Source of the DNA: Alphaproteobacteria bacterium
Lineage (GTDB): Bacteria; Pseudomonadota; Alphaproteobacteria; Reyranellales; Reyranellaceae
Length of the DNA stretch: 47,677 bases
Assembly: GCA_010032545.1 (NCBI GenBank)
Contig: RGPT01000004.1
Location: forward strand, 1-47,677
Direction of reading: 5' to 3'
A program made the translations under genes and the position numbers. Shown piece after piece: positions 1 through 8,558 of the stretch (its first letter is position 1; each line of letters begins with the position of its first letter). Below the pieces are notes generated by a model that was not told the origin of the DNA, made no database searches, and saw nothing but the letters and a program-made list of their open reading frames with translations.

Positions 1-864
1 ATCATGATGCGCTACCGCAATGTGAAGGAATTCGAGGCGGGAAGGGGTGCTGATGGCATGCGACAGAGTATGTCTGGACCTGAGGGTGAAGACCTTGTTA
101 TCGACCTTCCAATAGGCGCTGTGGTCACTGATATGCGCACAGGACGCAAGTTTAGCCTCCTCAAGGATGGCGAGAAGGTCTGTATCCTGAAGGGTGGCCG
201 TGGAGGTCTCGGCAACGAGCATTTCAAAGCTTCGACGAACGTCACTCCACAGCAGTCGACTCCGGGTAAGCCTGCGGAAGAGGCGGATTTCCATGTCGAG
301 CTCGAGCTCGTCGCTGATGCGGGATTCATCGGTTTGCCAAATGCCGGCAAGTCGAGCCTTTTGAACGCTTTGACAAATGCCGACGCACGTGTGGGCAGTT
401 ATGCCTTCACCACTCTCGAGCCGAACCTCGGTGCGTTGCCCGATGGCTTTATCATAGCGGATATTCCGGGACTCATCGAGGGTGCCTCGGAGGGGAAGGG
501 TCTCGGACATAAATTCCTGCGACATGTGAAGCGCACCCGTGTGCTTTTCCACCTCATCTCTCTCGAGAATACTGCCATCGTCGGCGTGTACAAGACGATT
601 CGTGAAGAGCTCAAGCGATACACAGCAGAACATACTGACATGAGCGGAGGTGATGATGGGACAGGTCTGGATAAAAAGCCGGAGACGATTATTTTAACAA
701 AAACTGACGTACTCAGTGGCGATGAGAAGGAGATCAAAGCGGCGATCGCAGCAGCGAAGAAGAAGCTTGCTCCGTACAACAAGGACATCCTCGTCGTCTC
801 TATCCTCGATGATGCTTCGGTGAAGGCGCTCAAGGATGAAATCGTGAAGCGTCTGCGAGATTAG
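1..864 (+). CDS. obg: Obg/CgtA family GTPase, 5'-truncated by the window edge
   Basis: GFIGLPNAGKSSLLNALT P-loop, DIPGLIEGASEGKGLGHKFLRH switch region, TKTD motif; the Gly-rich Obg N-terminus is incomplete, so the start lies upstream of base 1. Confidence 0.93.
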   Translation: MMMRYRNVKEFEAGRGADGMRQSMSGPEGEDLVIDLPIGAVVTDMRTGRKFSLLKDGEKVCILKGGRGGLGNEHFKASTNVTPQQSTPGKPAEEADFHVELELVADAGFIGLPNAGKSSLLNALTNADARVGSYAFTTLEPNLGALPDGFIIADIPGLIEGASEGKGLGHKFLRHVKRTRVLFHLISLENTAIVGVYKTIREELKRYTAEHTDMSGGDDGTGLDKKPETIILTKTDVLSGDEKEIKAAIAAAKKKLAPYNKDILVVSILDDASVKALKDEIVKRLRD

Positions 865-903
865 TGCCTCATGAGGCTTTCGAATCGTGTATAATTAGCA
901 CCT

Positions 904-1418
904 ATGAATACCCCTGCGAAATACATCGCCACCATCGGTCTCGAAGTGCACGCTGAGCTTGCGACGAAGTCGAAGATGTTTTGTTCGTGCAAAAATGATC
1001 CGGATGAGGAGCGTCCGAATGTGAATATTTGTCCGGTGTGTATGGGGCATCCAGGGACGTTGCCTGTTTTGAATAAAGAGGCCATCAAACATGTGCTGAA
1101 AGTCGGCCTGTCTGTCGGAGGGAAGCTCGCGGATTTCACTGAGTGGGATCGCAAGAATTATTTTTATCCAGATATTCCGAAAGGATATCAGATCAGTCAG
1201 TACGCATATCCGCTCGTGACGGGAGGGAAGCTCGCGGGAGTCGATCTCACGCGCATCCATCTCGAGGAGGACACTGCACAGTCGACTCATGATCAGCATG
1301 AGAAGAGTCTCGTGAATTTCAATCGTGCGGGAGTGCCGCTCATGGAGCTCGTCACCGAGCCTGTCATCCATGATGTAGAGACTGCGGTGCGTTTTGCAAA
1401 AGAATTGCAGCTGCTTCT
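904..1418 (+). CDS. gatB: Asp-tRNA(Asn)/Glu-tRNA(Gln) amidotransferase subunit B, N-terminal fragment truncated at a chimeric junction
   Basis: ATIGLEVHAELATKSKMFCSC, NICPVCMGHPGTLPVLN, YFYPDIPKGYQISQY, GVPLMELVTEP; homology stops after KELQLLLQ and the rest of ORF 904..1707 is not GatB-like. Confidence 0.93.
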
Positions 1419-1677
1419 CCAGGAAGGGCTTCTGCGAGTCGCGCTGGGCGATCGTCAGCGCCGACTTTGCCGCCTGGTCCGCTTTTGCGAGTTCGACCTG
1501 CAGCCTGTTCGCTTCGGCTGCGGCATTCTCCCGGTATTGCAGGGTCCAGGTGACGACCGTCCAGAGGCCGGCCATCAGGATCGTCAGGGTGGGAACATAG
1601 CGCACGAAGGCGGGCCACCATTGGAGCAGCGGACTGCCTCGTCCCTCTTTCGCGACGGGCTGCGGGCCTTTGTCCAT
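1404..1677 (-). CDS. Hypothetical protein with N-terminal transmembrane helix, 3' end cut at the chimeric junction
   Basis: MDKGPQPVAKEGRGSPLLQWWPAFVRYVPTLTILMAGLWTVVTWTLQYRENAAAEANRL...QKPFLEKQLQF; the remainder of ORF 895..1677 is antisense to gatB. Confidence 0.55.
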
Positions 1678-1747
1678 CGGGCATCTCCCTTGGCGCGCAC
1701 ATCATAGCGCGATTCACCGCTCGGAGAGACTCGGATCGGCGCTGGCC

Positions 1748-2437
1748 CTATCCCTCCGCGATCAGGCGTGCCAACGCCTCGGGCTCGGTCAGCATCGGGT
1801 AGTGCCCGGTATCCAGCTCGTGCCAGCGGCCCTTCAGCCGATCGGCCGTGCGGCGCTGATGGGCAAGGGGCGGGTTGGTGCTGCGCTTGCACCAGATCAC
1901 CGAGGCATTCCATGTCTGGTTCCAGAAGCTTTTCAGCCTGACCGGCGCCTGCATGGCCGCGATCGGATGCGGCGTGCAGCGCTCCAGCGCCCAGGTCCGC
2001 ATCTCGGGGGTGAGATCGACGAACAGGCGCGTCTCGAAATCCTGACGAGATGGGCCGGTGCCCAGTTCGGTATTCACGGCGGTCGGGCGCTTGACGATGT
2101 CGGGCAGCGCCTCGCCGTCGAGCAATGCCAGCGCATCGGCGAACACCACCCGCGCCACACGCGCACGCGCCAGCTCCGCCACCCGCGCCATCACCATGCC
2201 GCCGGTGCTGGTGCCGGCCAGCACGACATCGGTCAGGTCCTGGTAGAACAGCAGGTCGGCAACCTCGGCCGCGTGGGTCTCGGTGTCGATGCCGGCACGG
2301 AGCTGGCCCTTGCGTTCGGCGCAACCGTCAAGCGTCGGCGTCAGCACGAGATGGCCCTTGGCGCGCAGATGCTCGGCGACCGGCTTCCATATCCAACCGC
2401 CCTGGTAGGCGCCGTGGATCAGCACGAATGTGGTCAT
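1748..2437 (-). CDS. Alpha/beta hydrolase
   Basis: MTTFVLIHGAYQGGWIW start, GTSTGG nucleophile elbow, C-terminal GHYPMLTEP; start overlaps the upstream stop (ATGA). Confidence 0.85.
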   Translation of the reverse strand: MTTFVLIHGAYQGGWIWKPVAEHLRAKGHLVLTPTLDGCAERKGQLRAGIDTETHAAEVADLLFYQDLTDVVLAGTSTGGMVMARVAELARARVARVVFADALALLDGEALPDIVKRPTAVNTELGTGPSRQDFETRLFVDLTPEMRTWALERCTPHPIAAMQAPVRLKSFWNQTWNASVIWCKRSTNPPLAHQRRTADRLKGRWHELDTGHYPMLTEPEALARLIAEG

Positions 2438-2739
2438 TGTCTGGCTTCCTTCTTCCCGGCAACGCCTACCGTCACATTGGCCATCTGCTCGAAGACTTTC
2501 ACGATCGTCGCGCCATCCTGCTTGTTGAGGCCCCGCGCGCGGGCCATCTGGTAGACCTGCTGCGTTACGTTGGCGAGCAGCAGCGGCACGCCCAGGCGCT
2601 TGGCGAAGGCGGTCTCCAGTTCCTGGTCCTTGTAGGAGATATCGATCGTACCGCCCGGTTCGTAGTCGCCGGCGAGGATGCGCGGCACGCGCAGCTCCCA
2701 TGCCGCACCGAGTCCGATGAATCCGATCTTGCCGGGCAT
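2434..2739 (-). pseudogene. NAD(P)-dependent beta-hydroxyacid dehydrogenase (3-hydroxyisobutyrate dehydrogenase-like) with large in-frame internal deletion
   Basis: MPGKIGFIGLG (Rossmann start) is followed directly by AAWELRVPRILAGDYEPGGTIDISYKDQELETAFAKRLGVPLLLANVTQQVYQ (C-terminal domain); 101 aa versus the usual ~290. Confidence 0.8.
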
Positions 2740-2762
2740 GCGCTCTCTCCCCGGTCGCCTGG

Positions 2763-3536
2763 TCAAACGCCGCCCGTCACGTCGATGGTGAGGCCGGTGA
2801 CGAAATCGGCGTCGGACGAGGCAAGGAAACAGATGACGTTGGCCTGGTCGACCGCTTCGGCAACGCGGCGCAGCGGCGTGCGCTCGATCTCCTCGGCCTG
2901 GGCCGCCTGCGAACGCTTCTCCCAATGAGGCCGGATGCGTTCGGTGAGCGTCACGCTGGGCGCAATGGCGTTGACGTTGATGCCCTCGGGGCCAAGCTCG
3001 TACGCGAGCTTGCGGGTGAAGGCGATGATACCGCCCTTCGCCGCGGCATAGGCACTGGAGCTGTTGATGCTGAGTCCGCGCCCGGCGATCGAGGCCAGGT
3101 TCACGATCTTGCCGCTGCGGCGGCGCTTCATCACCGGGATCACCGCGTGGGTGAACAGGAAGGTGCCGTCGAGGTTGAATGCGATCAGCTTCTGCCAGTC
3201 GGTGAAGGCCAGTTGCTCGGTCGTGGCCTGCGGGTTGTCGATAACCGTGCTGCCGCCGACCGCGTTGACCAGAATGTCGATCTGTCCGTGCTCGCGCGCT
3301 GCGTCCGCCACCACCTTGTCGACTTGGGCGGCATCCAGCGCATCGACCAGCCGGCCCTCGACCTTGCCGCCGTGGCCGGCGCCCCGACGCAGGGCCGGCA
3401 CCGCCTCGTCAATGCGCGCCTGATGATTGTCGATGGCGATGACAGTCGCGCCCTCGCGCACCATGATCTGGGCGGTGGCGCGGCCGATGCCATTGGCTGC
3501 CGCGGTGATCAGGGCCACCTTGTTTACGAAGCGCAT
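2763..3536 (-). CDS. Short-chain dehydrogenase/reductase (SDR)
   Basis: MRFVNKVALITAAANGIGRATA, ILVNAVGG, SAYAAAKGG (YxxxK), C-terminal DVTGGV. Confidence 0.92.
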   Translation of the reverse strand: MRFVNKVALITAAANGIGRATAQIMVREGATVIAIDNHQARIDEAVPALRRGAGHGGKVEGRLVDALDAAQVDKVVADAAREHGQIDILVNAVGGSTVIDNPQATTEQLAFTDWQKLIAFNLDGTFLFTHAVIPVMKRRRSGKIVNLASIAGRGLSINSSSAYAAAKGGIIAFTRKLAYELGPEGINVNAIAPSVTLTERIRPHWEKRSQAAQAEEIERTPLRRVAEAVDQANVICFLASSDADFVTGLTIDVTGGV

Positions 3537-3678
3537 GGTTTCCTCGGCTATTCTTCTTGGTTGCGAGGATTGTGCGATCCCGGCCACCCGAGTCAATCAG
3601 GCCACCGCCTGTCGTTTCGCAGACGGCCGTGTCACGATCGCGGGCGAAAACGGCATCGGCAAAGCGAGGAGATCGGGC

Positions 3679-4479
3679 ATGCAACCAGGGAAAAGGCTGA
3701 TCGGCAAGGTCGCGATCGTGACGGGCGGCGCGTCGGGGATTGGTGCTGAAACGGCGAGGCTGTTCGCCCTGCATGGCGCCGCCGTCATGCTAACCGACAG
3801 CAACGCCGCGCTCGGCAAGACGGTGGAAAGGCAGATCGTCGATGGAGGCGGGACGGCGGCTTTCGCGACCCAGGACGTGCGCCACGAAGGGCGGTGGGCC
3901 GAAGTCGTCGCCGACGCCGAGAAGGCCTGGGGCCGTCTCGACATCCTGTGCAATATCGCCGGCATTTCGGGACGTGATCCCAAGCTCAACATCCAGGCGA
4001 GCCTGACCGCGGGACCACGCTTGGCCGACCAGACGCTTGAGCAGTGGAACCAGGTCATGGAAATCAACGCCACCGGCGTCTTCCTCGGCACCAAGGCCGC
4101 GGTGCCGGCGATGCTGCGCGCCGGCGGCGGGTCGATCATCAACATCTCGTCGATCTGCGGCATCGTTGGCTCGCACGCCAATGCCGCCTATCACGCCTCC
4201 AAGGGTGCGGTGCGGATCTTCTCCAAGGCCGCGGCCATCCAGTATGGCGTCGACAAGATTCGCGTCAACTCGGTGCATCCGGGGTTCGTCGACACGCCGA
4301 TGACCGTGCCGGGCCATTCCAATCCCGATGTCGCGCGCAGGCGTCTCGAAGCGACGCCGCTCGGCCGCTTCGGGACGCCCGCCGATATCGCCGCAGGCTG
4401 CCTCTATCTCGCCTCGGACGACGCTGCGTGGGTCACCGGCAGCGAACTCGTAATTGATGGCGGCATGACCGCCAACTAG
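3679..4479 (+). CDS. Short-chain dehydrogenase/reductase (SDR)
   Basis: GKVAIVTGGASGIGAETARLF, ILCNIAG, AAYHASKGAVR, IDGGMTAN. Confidence 0.93.
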   Translation: MQPGKRLIGKVAIVTGGASGIGAETARLFALHGAAVMLTDSNAALGKTVERQIVDGGGTAAFATQDVRHEGRWAEVVADAEKAWGRLDILCNIAGISGRDPKLNIQASLTAGPRLADQTLEQWNQVMEINATGVFLGTKAAVPAMLRAGGGSIINISSICGIVGSHANAAYHASKGAVRIFSKAAAIQYGVDKIRVNSVHPGFVDTPMTVPGHSNPDVARRRLEATPLGRFGTPADIAAGCLYLASDDAAWVTGSELVIDGGMTAN

Positions 4480-4497
4480 GCTCCAAGGAGCGCCTAG
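4476..4497. terminator. Possible bidirectional hairpin between convergent genes
   Basis: CTAGGCTCC-AA-GGAG-(CG)-CCTAG: 9 bp of pairing with a 2-nt bulge; both convergent stop codons lie in the stem. Confidence 0.35.
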
Positions 4498-4958
4498 GTC
4501 ACGGGATCGAGCACGACCACCGGGATCTCTCGATCACCGGCCTTCTTCTGGTAGTCGGCATAGGGCGGCCAGAAGACGACGCCCTGTTCCCACAGCTTTG
4601 CCCGCTCCGCGCCCGTGGCTGTACGCGCCCGCGCGCGCAACTTGGCGGTGCCGACCTGGATCTCGACTTCGGGATTGGCGAGCAAATTGCGGTACCAGCC
4701 GGGATGTTCGGGCGCGCCACCTTTGGAGGCGACGACGAAGTAACCTTGGCCTGCGCGGCCATAGAACAGCGGAAAGAGGAACTTCTGCCCCGACTTGCGG
4801 CCCTTGGTGATCAACAGCAGCGACGGAACGGTCAGTTCCGGCATATTGGGCAGCGTGATCTTGTACATGTGCCCGTCGGTGCCGCCACTCGAGAGGTAGC
4901 GGTCGACATGGTCCTTCATCCACTGGGGCAGATTGGGCGCGATCTGGGTCTCGGTCAT
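4494..4958 (-). CDS. Nitroreductase family deazaflavin (F420)-dependent oxidoreductase (DDN-like)
   Basis: PSLLLITKGRKSGQKFLFPLFYGRAGQGYFVVASKGGAPEHPGWYRNLLANPEVEIQVG, typical of the family. Confidence 0.88.
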   Translation of the reverse strand: MTETQIAPNLPQWMKDHVDRYLSSGGTDGHMYKITLPNMPELTVPSLLLITKGRKSGQKFLFPLFYGRAGQGYFVVASKGGAPEHPGWYRNLLANPEVEIQVGTAKLRARARTATGAERAKLWEQGVVFWPPYADYQKKAGDREIPVVVLDPVT

Positions 4959-4992
4959 CGATGTCTCCTGTGCCGACGGTTGCACGGCATGA

Positions 4993-5817
4993 TCAGATTC
5001 GCTGGTCCATCTCCAGCGCCGGCTCGGGCACGTCGACGCAGCCGATGATGCGGGCCGGCACGCCAGCTGCGGTGCAGCCGGCCGGAACCGGTTCCAGCAC
5101 GACGGAGCCGGCGGCAATCTTGGCGCAGGCACCGATCTCGATGTTGCCCAGCACCTTGGCGCCTGCCCCCAGCAACACCCCGCGGCGCACCTTGGGATGC
5201 CGGTCGCCGCGTTCCTTGCCGGTGCCGCCCAGCGTCACGCCGTGCAGCATGGAAACGCCATCTTCCACGACCGCCGTCTCGCCGATCACCACGCCGGTGC
5301 CGTGGTCGATGAAGATGCCCTTGCCGATTACGGCGCCGGGATGGATGTCGAGGCCAAACAGGGCGCTTGCCCGGCTCTGCAGGAAGTGGGCGAGCGAATG
5401 GCGTCCCTGCAGCCACAGCCAATGGGCAGCACGATAGGTTTGCAGTGCATGGTAGCCCTTGAACCAGAGCAGCGGGTCGAGCTGGCTGGTACAGGCGGGA
5501 TCGCGGTCGGCCACCGCCACGATGTCGGCACGGGCGGCGAGGCATATGGTGGAGTCGGACGCGAAGGCTTCGTCGAAGGTCTGGCGGATCAGGGCAGCCG
5601 GTACCTCGGTCGTGCCGGCCAGCCGCGCCAGATGATAGCTGAGCGCACTCTCGAATCTCGGCTGGCTGAGGATGGTGGCGTGCATCGTCCCCGCCAGCAC
5701 CGGTTCGGATGCGGCTGCGGCCTGGGCGGCCTCGCGAATCTTCGCCCAAACGGGGTCGACCGCTCTCAAATCTGCGGATCTGGGCTCGGCCGGTGTCTTC
5801 TGTAAAACGCTATCCAT
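4993..5817 (-). CDS. cysE: Serine O-acetyltransferase
   Basis: LGLDIHPGA-type hexapeptide region: FGLDIHPGAVIGKGIFIDHGTGVVIGETAVVEDGVSMLHGVTLGGTGKERGDRHPKV. Confidence 0.95.
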   Translation of the reverse strand: MDSVLQKTPAEPRSADLRAVDPVWAKIREAAQAAAASEPVLAGTMHATILSQPRFESALSYHLARLAGTTEVPAALIRQTFDEAFASDSTICLAARADIVAVADRDPACTSQLDPLLWFKGYHALQTYRAAHWLWLQGRHSLAHFLQSRASALFGLDIHPGAVIGKGIFIDHGTGVVIGETAVVEDGVSMLHGVTLGGTGKERGDRHPKVRRGVLLGAGAKVLGNIEIGACAKIAAGSVVLEPVPAGCTAAGVPARIIGCVDVPEPALEMDQRI

Positions 5818-5929
5818 GGCGCTCTCCTCGGGTCCGTCGCCCTGCCCTGCAGGAACAGCCGAACCGATCGATACGCCTCCCGCAAAAAGTCTACGTCGAT
5901 TGCCCTTGCCGGGCAATTCCCCCAAAAAG

Positions 5930-6529
5930 TCAGCGGGCGGCGCGGGCTTCCAGTTCCTTGATCAGCGGCTCCACGGTGCCACCGTTGTTCTGAATGTAGG
6001 AATTGAAATCCGAACGTCTAGTCATGACCATGCTGACGCCCTCGACCTTGACGTCCGTGACGACTGGCCCCTGGGGGCCATTGCGCACTTCCCACTCGAG
6101 CTTGATCGGCTGGCCGGTGCTCTGGTTGAGACGGCTGTCGACGATCGAGACGCCGTTGGGACGCGTGGTGACCTTTCCGACCGTCAGGGTCTGGCCGGCA
6201 TACTGGCCGAAACGCTCGCTGTAGGCTCGCGCTTCGGCAGTCTCCACCGCCGAGAGGAACCGGGTACGCTGGGCTTCCGTGGTCTGGTCCCAGTGTATGC
6301 CCAGCGCCGAGCGCCCCATGGCATTCATATCGAAGTTCGTCTGAAGGACCTTCTTTATGGCGTTCTGCCGATCCGCGCCGGTCTTTGTCTTGATGATATC
6401 GATGACCTCCCCGGCCACCGTCTCGATCAGCTTGGCCGGATCGGCCGCGGATGCAGGCAAGGCACAGAAGGCAACCGCGGCGCTGGCGGCTAGGCCCAAC
6501 ACGACACGACGAAAGGCGAGCAGCGGCAC
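5930..6529 (-). CDS. mlaC: MlaC/Ttg2D-family phospholipid-binding ABC transporter protein
   Basis: Signal peptide; LIETVAGEVIDIIKTKT...FDMNAMGRSALG...FSxRFG-like YSERFGQYAG...VTDVKVEGVSMVMTRRSDFNSYIQNNGG; GTG start assumed. Confidence 0.85.
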   Translation of the reverse strand: MPLLAFRRVVLGLAASAAVAFCALPASAADPAKLIETVAGEVIDIIKTKTGADRQNAIKKVLQTNFDMNAMGRSALGIHWDQTTEAQRTRFLSAVETAEARAYSERFGQYAGQTLTVGKVTTRPNGVSIVDSRLNQSTGQPIKLEWEVRNGPQGPVVTDVKVEGVSMVMTRRSDFNSYIQNNGGTVEPLIKELEARAAR

Positions 6530-6569
6530 TGTTCGTTTCCCGAAAAAAAATGAAACCAGCCGAAGTGTT

Positions 6570-7376
6570 CTAGCGCACCAGCGCGAGGTTGTCGCGGCGC
6601 TCGAGTTCACTCTTGGTATCGGTCTTCTCGCGCTTCTGGCGGATCAGATCGGCACGATTCTGCGTATAGGCACTGCGCAGCGCGGCATAGTAGTCGACGC
6701 TGTTCTTTTCCAGGTCGTCGAGCGCGAAGATCGTGCGAGACCGGTAGTCGATCACGTTCATGCCGTAGCGCGCGGCCTGGTAGGCGGTCCAGTCGACCGC
6801 CAGATTGAAGGTCAGGATGCGGAAAGGATCGACCAGGTAGTCGATCATCAGGCCGGTGGCGTCGCGGGCATTGGACGGTCCTAGGCCCGGCAGCATCAGA
6901 TAGAAGCCGCCGTTCTCGGGCTCGACGCCGGCGTAGAGGCCGATCGTCTTGCCTGCATCTTCCTTCGTCCGCTCCAGGCCCAGCTGCGTGGCGACGTCGA
7001 ACAAGCCGGCTACGCCGATGGTCGAATTCACGAGGAAGCGGGCCATGGTGGTGGCGGCACGGTTGGGATTGCCCTGGAAGACCTCGTTGATGGCCGTTAC
7101 CGGTTCACCGAGATTGTCGAGCAGGTTGCGCACGCTCTTCTGCGCAGGCTCTGGCACCCAGTCGCGATAGATGACCGCGACGGGACGCAACGCGATGATA
7201 TCGACGACGCGGTTGAGCGAAAACACGATGCGGTTGGGGGTCTCGATCGGATCCCATACTTCGTTGGCACCGGTATCGCCCGATGCGCAACCGCTCACAA
7301 GCGCAGCGCCGACAGCCATCGCGACAAGCGCATGGCGGGCTTTACGTATCATCATTCCAGGCAAACTTTCGACCAT
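6570..7376 (-). CDS. mlaA: MlaA/VacJ family lipoprotein
   Basis: Lipobox ALVSGC; DPIETPNRIVFSLNRVVD, RNLLDNLGEPVTAINEVFQGN, ARFLVNSTIGVAGLFDVAT, GGFYLMLPGLGPSNARD. Confidence 0.93.
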   Translation of the reverse strand: MVESLPGMMIRKARHALVAMAVGAALVSGCASGDTGANEVWDPIETPNRIVFSLNRVVDIIALRPVAVIYRDWVPEPAQKSVRNLLDNLGEPVTAINEVFQGNPNRAATTMARFLVNSTIGVAGLFDVATQLGLERTKEDAGKTIGLYAGVEPENGGFYLMLPGLGPSNARDATGLMIDYLVDPFRILTFNLAVDWTAYQAARYGMNVIDYRSRTIFALDDLEKNSVDYYAALRSAYTQNRADLIRQKREKTDTKSELERRDNLALVR

Positions 7377-7555
7377 CTACGCAAACCCCGGGGCCATCCC
7401 GCCAGCCCGGGCGGGCCGGGCCAAAACAGGTGAAGCGGCGTCGGGACGCCGCATTCTCAGTGCAGTGTTGCATACGGACGCGACAGTTTGAAGTGAATAG
7501 GCCGAATCGATTGTTTCCAAAGAAACAAAGGCGCCTCTGAATTTTTCTTGCAAAC

Positions 7556-7575
7556 ATAAGGATATGCTTATATCC
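7556..7575. promoter_or_regulatory. Candidate operator for the ArsR-methyltransferase regulator (SahR/SamR-like site)
   Basis: ATAAGGATATGCTTAT near-palindrome (7556-7571) overlapping GGATAT-GCTT-ATATCC (7560-7575), directly upstream of the start at 7584. Confidence 0.5.
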
Positions 7576-7583
7576 ACTAAGAT

Positions 7584-8558
7584 ATGGATCATCTCCTCAC
7601 TCTTCTTCGGGCGGCAGCCGAAGATACCAGGCTGCGCATCCTGGCCTTGGCGGCGCGCGAAGACCTGACTGTCAGCGACTATGTCCATGTCCTGGGTCAG
7701 AGCCAGCCCAGGGTTTCGCGTCATCTGAAGTTGGTGGTCGAGGCGGGGCTCCTGGAGCGCTTCCGCGAGGGCCAGTTCACGAGATTTCGCCTGGTCACCG
7801 CCGGCGACGATGCAGCCTTGGTGCGCGAATTCGTGCGCCGGCTCGATCCCAAGCATCCGCGGATTGCCGCCGACAGGTCGCGGCTGGATGCCCTACAGCA
7901 GCGCCGGCAGAACGCCGCGGTGCGCTTCTTCCGCGACAACGCCCAGCGCTGGGACGAACTGCGCGCGTTGCATGTCGCCGATCGCGAAATCGAGCGCGCG
8001 CTCGCCCATCACCTGCCGCTGGGTTCACGGCGGCTGCTCGACATCGGCACCGGCACCGGTCGCCTGCTCGAAGTGCTGGCACCCAAGGTCGAACAGGCGG
8101 TAGGCGTCGACCAGTCGCGCGAGATGCTGGCGCTGGCCCGCGCCAACCTCGCGCGCGCCGGCCTCGACAATGTCGAGATTCGCCAAGGCGACATGTATGC
8201 CCTGCCGTTCGAGGCCGATAGCTTCGATGTGGTGACCATCCATCACGTCCTGCATTACGCCGACGACCCGGCGGCAGCGCTCGCCGAGGCCGCGCGCGTT
8301 GTGCGCCCGGGCGGCGCCGTGCTGGTGGTCGACTTCTCGCCGCACGACATGGTCGAACTGAAGCGCGAGCATGCCCACGTCCATCTCGGCTTCGCCGACA
8401 ACCAGGTCCAGGGCTGGTTGAAGAGCGCCGGCCTCCTCTCGCTCGAACCCATTCATTTTCCCGGACGACGACTGATGACCGGCATCTGGCGCGGCGAGCG
8501 AGAGATTGCCCGGCGACCTGGCCAGACGCCCGCCCTTTCGCATGGAGCTTCACGATGA
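7584..8558 (+). CDS. ArsR-family HTH regulator fused to a SAM-dependent methyltransferase domain
   Basis: N-terminal wHTH (EDTRLRILALAAREDLTVSDYVHVLGQSQPRVSRHLKLVVEAGLLERFREGQFTRFRL) plus methyltransferase motif I LLDIGTGTGRLLEVL. Confidence 0.93.
   Translation: MDHLLTLLRAAAEDTRLRILALAAREDLTVSDYVHVLGQSQPRVSRHLKLVVEAGLLERFREGQFTRFRLVTAGDDAALVREFVRRLDPKHPRIAADRSRLDALQQRRQNAAVRFFRDNAQRWDELRALHVADREIERALAHHLPLGSRRLLDIGTGTGRLLEVLAPKVEQAVGVDQSREMLALARANLARAGLDNVEIRQGDMYALPFEADSFDVVTIHHVLHYADDPAAALAEAARVVRPGGAVLVVDFSPHDMVELKREHAHVHLGFADNQVQGWLKSAGLLSLEPIHFPGRRLMTGIWRGEREIARRPGQTPALSHGASR

Noticed and set aside
1-1425. Horizontal gene transfer of obg-gatB from CPR bacteria
   Set aside because: The junction cuts gatB mid-domain with no integrase, tRNA or repeats nearby; a chimeric assembly is more likely.
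904-1707. ORF 904..1707 as one complete protein
   Set aside because: The N-terminal part is GatB but residues after ~1,418 are an out-of-context frame of the adjoining alphaproteobacterial DNA; an artefact of the junction.
7440-7583. SAM riboswitch upstream of the metF operon
   Set aside because: No SAM-II-like pseudoknot pattern was recognisable by eye; the palindromes and ArsR-type regulator explain regulation better. A covariance-model search was not possible.
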